Assembly (NCBI RefSeq): GCF_002251755.1
Contig: NZ_NOXT01000102.1
Coordinates: forward strand, 1-62,113
DNA length: 62,113 nucleotides
Origin: Sandarakinorhabdus cyanobacteriorum
GTDB lineage: Bacteria > Pseudomonadota > Alphaproteobacteria > Sphingomonadales > Sphingomonadaceae
Direction: 5' to 3'
Every line of letters starts with the position of its first letter. Position 1 is the first letter of the stretch. This document shows positions 54,294-62,113 of the stretch, piece by piece. The position numbers were made by a program, and so were the translations under genes. The notes under the pieces are model-generated. The model was not told the DNA's origin. It ran no database searches and saw nothing but the letters and a program-made list of their open reading frames with translations.

Positions 54294-57200
54294 TCATTTC
54301 CCGGCGGCGACGGTCAGGCCGGTGGCGGGCAGGGCGGCGCGGATATCGGGGGCGTACATGGCCTCGGCCCGGGCCGGCGGCAGGGTGAAGCGGCCTTCGC
54401 TGCCCAGCCGCAGGCGATATTCAAAGCTGGCCGTGCCGCTGAGCGCCCGCCAATAGGCCTGGACGGCGCCGGTGCGGCGGTCAATCCAGTCGGGCGCCAT
54501 GCCGCTGCCGGCGGTGCCGGCATCGAGCAGTTCTGAAAAATTGGCCAGCCCGTTGCCGAGGATGGTGGCCCCGGCCGGAACCGGATCGATCAGCGCCACC
54601 CAGGGCGTGAGCGCGGCGGCCTTGAGGGTGAGGCGCACGGCGATGACATCGCCGCGGCTCCAGCGGCCGGGCACGGCCTGCGCCACTGGCCGGACCGTGC
54701 GGGAGAGGGTGAGGCCGGCAGCGAGGCTGCGGGTTTGCGGCACGGTGGCAGCCATGGTCACCTGCGCCCATGGCGTGCCGCCGCCCTGGTGGGTGATCGC
54801 CAGTTGGCCGGCGGCGAGCCGCAGCCGCGCTGGCGCCGGATCGCCGTTGGCCGGCCAGGCGATGCTGGCGGCCTGATCGGCGAGGGTGACGCGGCTGGTG
54901 CCCGAAACCGCCCCGCCTTCGAAACGGCCGGCAAAGCCCTGCAGGGCCAGCGTGCCGAGCGCGTTGGCCGGGGTGGAGCGCCAATGGCCGCGCTGCTGCG
55001 CCTGGGTGAGGGCGCGGGCGAGACGCGGGGCATCGGCCGCCCAATTGGCATCGGCGCTAGCGATCAGCAGCAGCCGGGCGAGCGCCGCATCGGGATCGGC
55101 CATCAGCGACCAATCATCGGCCACGCCGGCGAAGCGCATGACGGTGCCGCGATCATCGAGCCGGGCGCGCAGGCGGGTGAGGGTGGCGGCGGTGTCGCGG
55201 GCATTGCCGCTGGCCCGCGCGATCGCCAGCCAGTCCATCAGGGCGGCCGGGCCCCAGCGATCGGGCGCGATGTTGAGGCCGGCAAGCATGCGGGCCACAG
55301 GCACCCCTTCCCCGGCCAGGGCGGCGATCGCGGCGAGGCGGGTGGAATCGGCGACGGCGCGGCGGCCATCGGCAATGGGGGTGAGGCCGGAAATCAGGCG
55401 GGCGCGGGCGGCATCGGGCAGCGGCCAGCCAGCCAGGCGCGACAAGCGCAGCACATAGGCGGTGAGGTCGGGGTCGCCGGGCAGGCTGGCGGTGGGGAAA
55501 TAGCGCAGCAGGCCCGTGCTGTCGGCATAGGTGAGGATGCCGGCCGCTTCGGCATCCCAGCGGGCGCGGTCTCCCATCGCGACGGCGCGCGACAGGCGCT
55601 GTTCGATGCAATCATGGGGATAGGCTGCCATATAGGCGCGCACGCCGGGCAGGCTGGCCAGGCTGCGGAGCAGGGCGACATCGACATGCCCGGACGGCGC
55701 GCCAGCCTGGGCCCCTGGCGGCAGCTGCAGCATCAGCGGCTGGCCGGGGCGGATCAGGCTGGCGGCGACCACCTGTTCGGGGATGGCCGGCTCGATGGTC
55801 TGGGCGATGGTCACGGCGTCTTTCGCGGTGCCGGCGCTGGCGCGGATGGCAATGCGCTGGCTGCCGGGCGGGCCGGCGACAAGCGGCCAGCGCAGGTTGG
55901 CAGCGCCGCCGGCCGGCAGTGCGACTCGCTGGGCCGGCAGGCTGGCGGTGCCATTGGTGAGCGTGACGGTGGCGGTCATCGCGGCGGCGCTGGTGTTGCG
56001 CAGCGTGGCGGTGGCGACAAATTCGTCCCCCTGGCGCACGAGCGGGGGGATACCGGGCAGGATCTGCAGATCCTGGGTGGTGCGCAAGGATGCGCTGCCG
56101 GTGCCGAACAGGCCGGGGCCGGCGCTGGCGATGGCGACGAGGCGGAAGCCCGACAGGCTGTCGTTCAGGCGGAAGGGCACCAGGGCTTCGCCACGCGGGT
56201 TCAGCTTCACGCGGCCGGCCCAGGCGATGATGGGCGTGAATTCGCGCCGGGCCATGCCGGCGGTGGCGCCGCCGCCGCCGCCGGCTGCCACCGCCTTGGC
56301 ACCATAATGGCGCTTGCCGACCACCTGGCCCTGGGCACTGGCCATGACGACGCCCAGCGGCCGGGGTTCCATCATGGTATTGAGCAGGTTCCAGCTGTCG
56401 TTGGATTTCAGCGCCAACAGTGCCTCATCGACCACGGCGAAGGCCACTTCGGCATCGGCGGGCAAGGCCGTGCCCCTGGGCGGGGTGACGCGGATGCGGG
56501 CGCTGGCGGCTTCGCGCACCGCATGGGTGGGGCGGTCGGGGGTGACGGTGACGGCGAGGCGGTGGGCATCATGGCCGACCTTCAACTGGGCCATGCCGAT
56601 GCGCCACGACGGGCGGGCAAGATCGACGAGCGCGGTGGGCGCGGCGCCATCACGGCTGAGCCAAGGCAGATTCCAGCGCCGGGCGAGATCGGCCAGCCAC
56701 AGACGCCAGCCCGCCACACGCCCGCGCACGGCGAGCACCGAGACATAGACATTGGGGGCGTGGTTGCCCTTGATCTTCACCTCGACCACCGGTTCCTTGC
56801 CGGACAGGGTGGTGACGAAGCTTTCGATGACGCCGCTGCGCATGATGGTGACGAGCGCGGTTGCCTCGCGGAAGGGCATGCGCACGGCAAGCCGGGCGGT
56901 GCCGCCCACCGCCACTTCGGGCACCTCGGGCACCAGGTCCATGCGGTCACCATTGTCGCCGCCGAACCACCACTCATCATCACCGGCCAGCCACAGGCTC
57001 TGGCTGGCGCGGGTGGTGCGGCCGGCATCATCCTGCACTTCGGCGAGCGCGATGACCTCGCCCGAAATGCCGGGATCCAGCTGGCAAATGGCGCGGCCGC
57101 GGGCATCGCTGCGGGCGGTGCAGCCGGCCTTGAGCTCGCGGGTTTCGACCATATTGTCATAGGCATAGAAGCCGCCAACGAGGCGCTTGCGGGTGGAGAT

Positions 57201-59945
57201 GATTTCACGGGCAAACAGGCGGACGCGGATGGCGCGGCCGGCGAGCGGCTTGTTGTCGAGGCCGAGGACGACGAGCTTGAGCCGGGCATCATCGGCCTTC
57301 ATCAGCCAGCCGTCGCGGGCGATGCCGACGCGCAGGGCGGCGGGCTCCAGCGGCAGGCGGGCGATGCGGGTGGCGATTTCGCCATTGGCATCGGGATAAT
57401 CCATTTCGGCCACCAGCATGGCCGGGCGGGTGATCGGGGCCCAGCCGCCCGCTGCAACACGGGCGGTGCCGGTGCGGCCCAGGTTGAGCGGGGTTTCGCG
57501 GGCGCGGATTGGAGCGGCGGCAGCCTCGCCCTCCTCAAGCCGGGAAAGACCGGGCGTGATGGCTTCGGCATCGAAGGTGAAGCCATCCAGGCCGGGCACC
57601 TCGACGCTGCGCGGCACCACGCGGGTGCGCAGGGTGACGGGGGCGCCGGCCGCCGAGCCGCCGGAGAAATAGGTGAGCGCCAGATCGAGCGGCAGGCTGG
57701 CGGGGGCGACCGGCATCGCCTTGGGCCCGGAGATGGCGGCGCGCAGGGTAGGCAGGCGGAATTCTTCCACCTGGAAATTGCCGACGCCGGTTTCATCGCC
57801 ATCCGGCGTTGCGAGGCGCAGTTCCCAATCGCCGGTGGGCGCGCTGGCGGGCAGGATGATCTGGCCCGCGGGATCGGCGCCGGGGCCGAGGGTGATGGGC
57901 AGGATGGTGTCGCTCTGCCAGTGGCGGGCGGTGAGGGTGAAGGGGGCGGGCTTGGGCCGAGTGAAGCCGCGATCATTGGGCAGGCGGCGGAACAGCTTGA
58001 AATTGATGCGCTCACCCGGGCGGGCGAGGGTGCGATCGAACACGGCGTGGGCCAGCGGGCGCCAGTTCCAGCCGCCATAGGGCAGGTTGAAATCAAAGGC
58101 CTGGATGCCGTCGCCCCAGCTGGTGAGGGCGAAGCTGTAATCATCGGCGGTGCGGGCGCTGGCCATCAGCGTGGGCGTCTCGGCGTCGCACGCGGTCCAG
58201 GTTGCGGGCTTGGGCAATTGGCCGGCGGGCACCAGGGCGCGGCCGCTTGCATCGGTTCGGCCCTGCCACAGCCGCTCGCCGGTGCAGCTGTTGCTGATGC
58301 TGATGCGGGCGCCCGACACCGGGGTGGCATCGGCCAGCCGCGTCACCCACACCAGCGAGGCACCGTCTCCCCACTGGAAATGCACGGCCATGTTGGTGAC
58401 CAGTGCGGCGGTGCTGACATGATAGGTCTGGCCCGGCCCGGTGAGCGCCCGGCCCAGCGCCGGGGAGGCGAGTTCGACGATATGCAGCCCGCGGGTTTTC
58501 AACGGGATGCCGACCACCTGCATGGCGCCATCACGCGGCCGGGTGATGGTGAGGCGGTTGCTGCCCCGTTCATCGGCCAGCAGCGACTGGCTGCCGGTGG
58601 TTTCGACACTGTTGTAGCCGCCGCCGGCCAGCGGTTCATCGCGGAAGCGGCGTTCGCCGGCGCGTTCGACCCGGCGCAGCCATTTGGCGACCTGGGCATC
58701 ATCATCGATCCGCAGGCTGGGCACCGGCAGCGACAGGGTGGCGGTCGGCAGCGGGTTTTCCACCCCGCGCAGCGTGACGGGCAGGATGCCGCCTTCCTGC
58801 GCCTCCAATATGCCGAAGCGGCCGGCGAACTTGGCCAGCGGCGGGAAATCGCCCGTGGGGATGGCGAGCGGGAAGCGGGCGGCGTTGGCGAGGCTGCGGC
58901 CGGCATCATCCTTGAGGCTGGCGGGCAGGCTGAGCGTGAGGCGGGCGCGGGCCGGCCATGGGCCCTTGAAGCGGATATCGCCGGTGGTGTTCGCCCGGTC
59001 GGCCGGCGGTTCGGGGGCGATGCTGCGGCCATCGGGCAGGCGCAGGCGGGCGGCCAGCGCTGCGCTGCGTGGCACCGGGGCGGTGAAATCCACCCGGATC
59101 GAATCGAGCGGCGAACAGGCGGCGCCTGCGTTGGTGCGGGTGCAGGCCACGGTGGCGGTGAACGGCTGGCGCACGCGGAAGCGCTGTTGCCAATCGGTGC
59201 CGGCCTTCAGGCCGTTGGGGGCGGCAATGCTGCCACGCCAGCTGAGAGTCAGCTGGCCGCCGGGGGGCAGCGGACGGCGGCAACGCGCGGCGATCAGATG
59301 GGCCGGCGCGGCGCGGTTGCCGTCATAATCCGCCCGCCAGCCGGCGCGTTCGAGGAAATAGTTGAGGCTCCAGTCCCCGCGCGCCGATTTCAAGATGGCA
59401 TCGCGGCTGGCGTTTGGCAGCACGTCCAGCGGCACGCGTTCGCCAACACCGTCGATCAGGCAGGCGGCGCCCGCGTTCAGGCTGGCGGCGGTGGGCTGGG
59501 CTTCGGTTGCGATCAGGAAAATCTGGTCTTCCGCCACGTCACCGCCATCGGGCAGCACGGCGCGGATGGCCGGGCCGGGCGTGGTGAAGCGGAACGGGCC
59601 CGCCGCCGGCAAGGGACGGCCGGCGATATCGGCCAGGCCGGCGGCAAGGCGGAACTGGCAGGCGCGGCCGCCAGGGATGGGCGCGGGCAGATCGATGGCG
59701 AAGCGCTGGGGATCAAGCCAGCGGCCCTGACCGCCCTTGCCGCAGTCGCCGCTGATCGGTGCCGTGCCGGCAGCGCCCATGGCCACCATCGGCGTGGCAA
59801 AGCGCACGACAATCTGTGCGGGCGCGGCGACCGTGCCGCTGGGCGAAAAGCCGGTGACCCCGGGCCGCGCCTGGCCGATCAGCGGCGCCGCCGCCAGCGC
59901 CAGGGCGGCGGCTGCAATGGCCAGGCGGGGCAGCAAAATCCTCAC
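54294..59945 (-). CDS. Bacterial alpha-2-macroglobulin (YfhM-like), exported
   Basis: A 1883-residue protein of the bacterial alpha-2-macroglobulin family, thought to trap foreign proteases in the periplasm. It begins with a signal peptide (RILLPRLAIAAAALALAAA) from a GTG at 59945. The thioester motif CIEQ is present (Cys about 1446, in YPHDCIEQRLSRA), preceded by the long series of macroglobulin domains. There is no lipobox Cys after the signal peptide, unlike E. coli YfhM. The only upstream Met codon (60089) lies inside the divergent gene. It is followed by pbpC. Confidence 0.93.
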   Translation of the reverse strand: MRILLPRLAIAAAALALAAAPLIGQARPGVTGFSPSGTVAAPAQIVVRFATPMVAMGAAGTAPISGDCGKGGQGRWLDPQRFAIDLPAPIPGGRACQFRLAAGLADIAGRPLPAAGPFRFTTPGPAIRAVLPDGGDVAEDQIFLIATEAQPTAASLNAGAACLIDGVGERVPLDVLPNASRDAILKSARGDWSLNYFLERAGWRADYDGNRAAPAHLIAARCRRPLPPGGQLTLSWRGSIAAPNGLKAGTDWQQRFRVRQPFTATVACTRTNAGAACSPLDSIRVDFTAPVPRSAALAARLRLPDGRSIAPEPPADRANTTGDIRFKGPWPARARLTLSLPASLKDDAGRSLANAARFPLAIPTGDFPPLAKFAGRFGILEAQEGGILPVTLRGVENPLPTATLSLPVPSLRIDDDAQVAKWLRRVERAGERRFRDEPLAGGGYNSVETTGSQSLLADERGSNRLTITRPRDGAMQVVGIPLKTRGLHIVELASPALGRALTGPGQTYHVSTAALVTNMAVHFQWGDGASLVWVTRLADATPVSGARISISNSCTGERLWQGRTDASGRALVPAGQLPKPATWTACDAETPTLMASARTADDYSFALTSWGDGIQAFDFNLPYGGWNWRPLAHAVFDRTLARPGERINFKLFRRLPNDRGFTRPKPAPFTLTARHWQSDTILPITLGPGADPAGQIILPASAPTGDWELRLATPDGDETGVGNFQVEEFRLPTLRAAISGPKAMPVAPASLPLDLALTYFSGGSAAGAPVTLRTRVVPRSVEVPGLDGFTFDAEAITPGLSRLEEGEAAAAPIRARETPLNLGRTGTARVAAGGWAPITRPAMLVAEMDYPDANGEIATRIARLPLEPAALRVGIARDGWLMKADDARLKLVVLGLDNKPLAGRAIRVRLFAREIISTRKRLVGGFYAYDNMVETRELKAGCTARSDARGRAICQLDPGISGEVIALAEVQDDAGRTTRASQSLWLAGDDEWWFGGDNGDRMDLVPEVPEVAVGGTARLAVRMPFREATALVTIMRSGVIESFVTTLSGKEPVVEVKIKGNHAPNVYVSVLAVRGRVAGWRLWLADLARRWNLPWLSRDGAAPTALVDLARPSWRIGMAQLKVGHDAHRLAVTVTPDRPTHAVREAASARIRVTPPRGTALPADAEVAFAVVDEALLALKSNDSWNLLNTMMEPRPLGVVMASAQGQVVGKRHYGAKAVAAGGGGGATAGMARREFTPIIAWAGRVKLNPRGEALVPFRLNDSLSGFRLVAIASAGPGLFGTGSASLRTTQDLQILPGIPPLVRQGDEFVATATLRNTSAAAMTATVTLTNGTASLPAQRVALPAGGAANLRWPLVAGPPGSQRIAIRASAGTAKDAVTIAQTIEPAIPEQVVAASLIRPGQPLMLQLPPGAQAGAPSGHVDVALLRSLASLPGVRAYMAAYPHDCIEQRLSRAVAMGDRARWDAEAAGILTYADSTGLLRYFPTASLPGDPDLTAYVLRLSRLAGWPLPDAARARLISGLTPIADGRRAVADSTRLAAIAALAGEGVPVARMLAGLNIAPDRWGPAALMDWLAIARASGNARDTAATLTRLRARLDDRGTVMRFAGVADDWSLMADPDAALARLLLIASADANWAADAPRLARALTQAQQRGHWRSTPANALGTLALQGFAGRFEGGAVSGTSRVTLADQAASIAWPANGDPAPARLRLAAGQLAITHQGGGTPWAQVTMAATVPQTRSLAAGLTLSRTVRPVAQAVPGRWSRGDVIAVRLTLKAAALTPWVALIDPVPAGATILGNGLANFSELLDAGTAGSGMAPDWIDRRTGAVQAYWRALSGTASFEYRLRLGSEGRFTLPPARAEAMYAPDIRAALPATGLTVAAGK

Positions 59946-60007
59946 AGGCGCAAGACTGCCGTGAACAGCGTGACGCAACAAGCGGTTGCCGGCATTTAAT
60001 CCCGCCT

Positions 60008-60025
60008 GTATTGCAGGAACAATAC
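60008..60025 (+). promoter_or_regulatory. Small inverted repeat before the ribosome-binding site of the next gene
   Basis: GTATTG (60008-60013) and CAATAC (60020-60025) flank a 6-nt spacer and run straight into CGGAGG (60025-60030), the ribosome-binding site of the gene at 60038. It may be a regulator site or a weak hairpin. Confidence 0.35.
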
Positions 60026-60037
60026 GGAGGTTGTTCG

Positions 60038-60955
60038 ATGCGTCTTGCCCTGGTGCCTGCCGCCTTGCTGTTGCTGGCCGCTGCGCCACCGCCGCTGGCG
60101 GTCACGCTGCCGGCCGATGCACCGATCGCTGCCAGCATCAATGGCCAACCGGTCAACCTGTCGCTGGCCACCGGCGCGGTTGACCGCATCACCCTGAATG
60201 GCGGCACCGTGGCCCGGCTGGGCCTGAAGCCGGCCGGTTTGATGGGGCGGGCCAATGTGCGCATCGGGCGCACCGGCGTCTTGAGTGGGCGTAACACGCC
60301 GGCCGGGGTGACCATGCTGGGCCAGACGTTCAACCAGCGGGTGTTCTGGTTTGACGGAGCGGCGGCCATCGCCGAGGACGGCAGCATCGGGCCGATGGCG
60401 CTGCCGCATGACCGGGTGACCATCGTGCTGAAACCCGGTGAGAGCGGCAGCGATTGGGTGTTGCCGCTGTTTGGTGGGCTGAACAGCGGCGCCAATGGCG
60501 GGGTGAACGGCAAGGGCTATGGCTTTGGCCTGAGCGTTGATGTGCGGGCGCGCATGGCGCTGCCGCTGGCCAGTGCCGCGCTGGGTGCCGATCTGGCCGC
60601 GGCGCTGGGTGGCCGGCTGGAGGGCGAGGCCTGGCAGGAAGAGATTTTCATGGGCGTGCGGCGGCCGGTGCGGCGGCTGGTGCTGGACCGGCCGTTGCTG
60701 GTGGGGCCGTTCCGATTTAATGCGGTGGCCGTGCGGGTGAACGACCGCCGCGACGCCACGGCACAGCTGGCCAATGGCCAGGCTGGCCCGGCAGATGCCG
60801 ATGATGATCCATCCGAAATCGTGGTGAGTGCCGACACCGGCAAGCGGCGCCAGGTCGTGCGCAGTTTCACCCTGTCGCGCACCCAGCTGGAGGCGGCCGG
60901 CTGCAGCACGCTGGTGATCGACAAGCCGGCGAAGCAGCTGCGGCTGCGATGCTGA
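60038..60955 (+). CDS. Exported retropepsin-like protein lacking the catalytic Asp
   Basis: A 305-residue protein with a signal peptide (about 1-22). Residues 34-63 (INGQPVNLSL, ATGA, ITLNGG, ARLGL) follow the pattern of bacterial retropepsin-like aspartic proteases, in which the middle motif is normally DTGA or DTGS; here it is A44-T45-G46-A47. A second matching element, DGSIGPMALP, is near 114-123. The rest is beta-rich with a Gly-rich middle part. It may be a non-catalytic binding protein. CGGAGG lies 7 nt before the ATG. It is divergent from the alpha-2-macroglobulin gene. Confidence 0.6.
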   Translation: MRLALVPAALLLLAAAPPPLAVTLPADAPIAASINGQPVNLSLATGAVDRITLNGGTVARLGLKPAGLMGRANVRIGRTGVLSGRNTPAGVTMLGQTFNQRVFWFDGAAAIAEDGSIGPMALPHDRVTIVLKPGESGSDWVLPLFGGLNSGANGGVNGKGYGFGLSVDVRARMALPLASAALGADLAAALGGRLEGEAWQEEIFMGVRRPVRRLVLDRPLLVGPFRFNAVAVRVNDRRDATAQLANGQAGPADADDDPSEIVVSADTGKRRQVVRSFTLSRTQLEAAGCSTLVIDKPAKQLRLRC

Positions 60956-60991
60956 CTTTTTTCTGTCACCGGCACGGTTTAGGCGGATAGG

Positions 60992-62062
60992 ATGATGCGT
61001 CTGGCTGTTCTTCCCCTGATGGTGCTGCTGATGGCTGCTGCTCCGCCCAAACCCGCGCCACCGCCGGCGCCGCCACCGGCCCCGCCGATCATCATCGCGC
61101 ATCGCGGCGCCAGTGCGGAGCGGCCGGAACACACGCTGGCCGCCTATGAACGCGCTATCGAACAGGGCGCCGACTATATCGAGCCTGATCTGGTGCCGAC
61201 GAAGGACCATCAGCTGGTGGCGCGGCACGAGAACGAGATTGGCGGCACCACCGATGTGGCGGACCACCCGGAATTTGCCAGCCGCAAGACGACGAAGACC
61301 ATCGACGGCCAGGCCATGACGGGCTGGTTCACCGAGGATTTCACCCTGGCCGAGCTGAAGACGCTGCGCGCCCGCGAACGGCTGCCACAACTGCGCCCGG
61401 CCAACGCCGCCTTTGACGGGCAATATGCGATCCCGACGCTGGCCGAGGTGATCGCGCTGGCCAAGGCCGCATCGGCACGAACCGGGCGGACCATCGGCAT
61501 TTACCCGGAGACCAAACATCCCAGCTATTTCAAGGGGCTGGGCCTGGCGGTCGAGCCGGTGCTGCTGGCCGAACTGGCAAAGGCCGGCTGGACGACGGCG
61601 GCGGCGCCGGTGTTCATCCAGAGTTTCGAGGTGGACAATCTCAAGGCACTGAAAGGCCAGACCGGGGTGCGGCTGATCCAGTTGATGGGCGCCAGCGGCA
61701 CATCCGGGGATGGCCATGATTATGCCGAGATGGCCACGGCAGCCGGGCTGAAGGCGGTGGCGGCCTATGCCTTTGGCGTGGGGCCGGAGAAGGCCCTGAT
61801 CATCCCGCGCGGGGCCGACGGCCGGCTGGGCACGCCGACAGGCTTTGTGGCCGATGCCCATGCCGCCGGGCTGGAGGTGCATCCCTGGACCTTCCGACCG
61901 GAGAATTTCTTCCTGCCCACCGAGTTCAAGCGCGGCGAAGACCCCAAGGCCATCGGCGACGGCGAAGCCGAAATCCGCGCCTATCTGGCAACTGGCATCG
62001 ACGGCCTGTTCAGCGATTCCACCGCCATGGCGGCCCGGGCGCTGGCACAGCCTGGGAAGTAA
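60992..62062 (+). CDS. glpQ: Glycerophosphodiester phosphodiesterase, exported
   Basis: A 356-residue enzyme that splits glycerophosphodiesters to glycerol 3-phosphate and an alcohol. After a signal peptide and a Pro/Ala-rich stretch, IIAHRGASAERPEHT (about 34-48) carries the catalytic His, and YIEPDLVPTKDHQLVARHE (about 62-80) carries the calcium ligands and second His. ETKHPSY and PRGADG-type loops follow, as in the large GlpQ group. Two adjacent ATG codons (60992 and 60995) are possible starts. It follows the previous gene by 36 bp. Confidence 0.93.
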   Translation: MMRLAVLPLMVLLMAAAPPKPAPPPAPPPAPPIIIAHRGASAERPEHTLAAYERAIEQGADYIEPDLVPTKDHQLVARHENEIGGTTDVADHPEFASRKTTKTIDGQAMTGWFTEDFTLAELKTLRARERLPQLRPANAAFDGQYAIPTLAEVIALAKAASARTGRTIGIYPETKHPSYFKGLGLAVEPVLLAELAKAGWTTAAAPVFIQSFEVDNLKALKGQTGVRLIQLMGASGTSGDGHDYAEMATAAGLKAVAAYAFGVGPEKALIIPRGADGRLGTPTGFVADAHAAGLEVHPWTFRPENFFLPTEFKRGEDPKAIGDGEAEIRAYLATGIDGLFSDSTAMAARALAQPGK

Positions 62063-62113
62063 GGCAAAAGCCGGCCTCCGGCGGGCAGGGGCGAGGCCCC
62101 TGCACCCGTTGGT
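62063..62113 (+). other. End of window after glpQ
   Basis: 51 bp. AAAAGCCGG followed by CCTCCGGC and a GCAGGGGC/GCCCCTGC inverted repeat suggest a terminator or a common intergenic repeat. The rest lies outside the window. Confidence 0.4.

Noticed and set aside
54735-59999. An open frame of 1754 codons antisense to the alpha-2-macroglobulin gene
   Set aside because: High GC and codon bias leave the opposite strand free of stops. The translation is low-complexity (Gly, Ala, Gln, Arg, His) with no recognisable domain.

Overview
The window is a gene-dense, high-GC bacterial chromosome segment. It fits an alphaproteobacterium of the order Sphingomonadales. The evidence is COQ9, the order cobA-DUF2849-cysI-DUF934-cysH, a 'ligase-associated' DNA-damage cluster, an RNase E with a long Ala/Glu/Lys tail, and intergenic palindromes of types common in sphingomonads. 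I see no rRNA, tRNA, CRISPR array, transposase or prophage gene. Almost everything is core or conserved metabolism, in short operons with ATGA or TGATG overlaps.

Layout. Positions 1-7.7 kb: pyrD, then the ligase-associated exonuclease with a vapBC toxin-antitoxin pair on the minus strand, divergent from the ligase-associated helicase and pdeM on the plus strand (the ligase itself is absent), then a D-aminoacylase-type amidohydrolase. 7.7-16.2 kb: galU, an OmpR-type regulator with a degenerate receiver, a small molybdopterin-fold protein, a flavin reductase, a polysaccharide flippase, a DUF2306 membrane protein divergent from a membrane LytTR regulator with half a DNA-binding domain, a GNAT acetyltransferase and priA. 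16.2-21.1 kb: purB, a small secreted Ala/Pro-rich protein, a purine phosphoribosyltransferase, adenine deaminase and an acyl-CoA synthetase. 21.2-29.6 kb: a histidine phosphatase, dnaN, the sulfite-reduction operon and rne.

30-38 kb: a DPP IV-type peptidase, a gap full of hairpins, rpoZ divergent from rpsD, relA/spoT, and a serine hydrolase gene interrupted by two in-frame stop codons, with a run of 15 G just before its start. 38.1-41.7 kb: an overlapping operon pyrE - serine hydrolase - pdxJ - acpS - lepB. 42-47.2 kb: an FKBP, rpsU, COQ9, feoAB and an amino-acid permease. 47.3-52 kb: dnaK-dnaJ behind a heat-shock-type promoter, then a sugar-dehydrogenase-like SDR fused in expression to 6-phosphogluconolactonase. 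52-62.1 kb: pbpC with a giant bacterial alpha-2-macroglobulin, then a retropepsin-like protein that lacks its catalytic Asp, and a glycerophosphodiester phosphodiesterase.

The most unusual signals are the twice-interrupted but otherwise in-frame serine hydrolase behind a G15 tract, a row of four perfect hairpins upstream of the rpoZ stop, CCTCCCC/GGGGAGG palindromes in four of the five convergent gaps longer than 20 bp, the orphan regulator with Arg at the phospho-acceptor site, the ligase-less damage-response cluster holding vapBC, and a nested hairpin over the ribosome-binding site of the sulfur operon.
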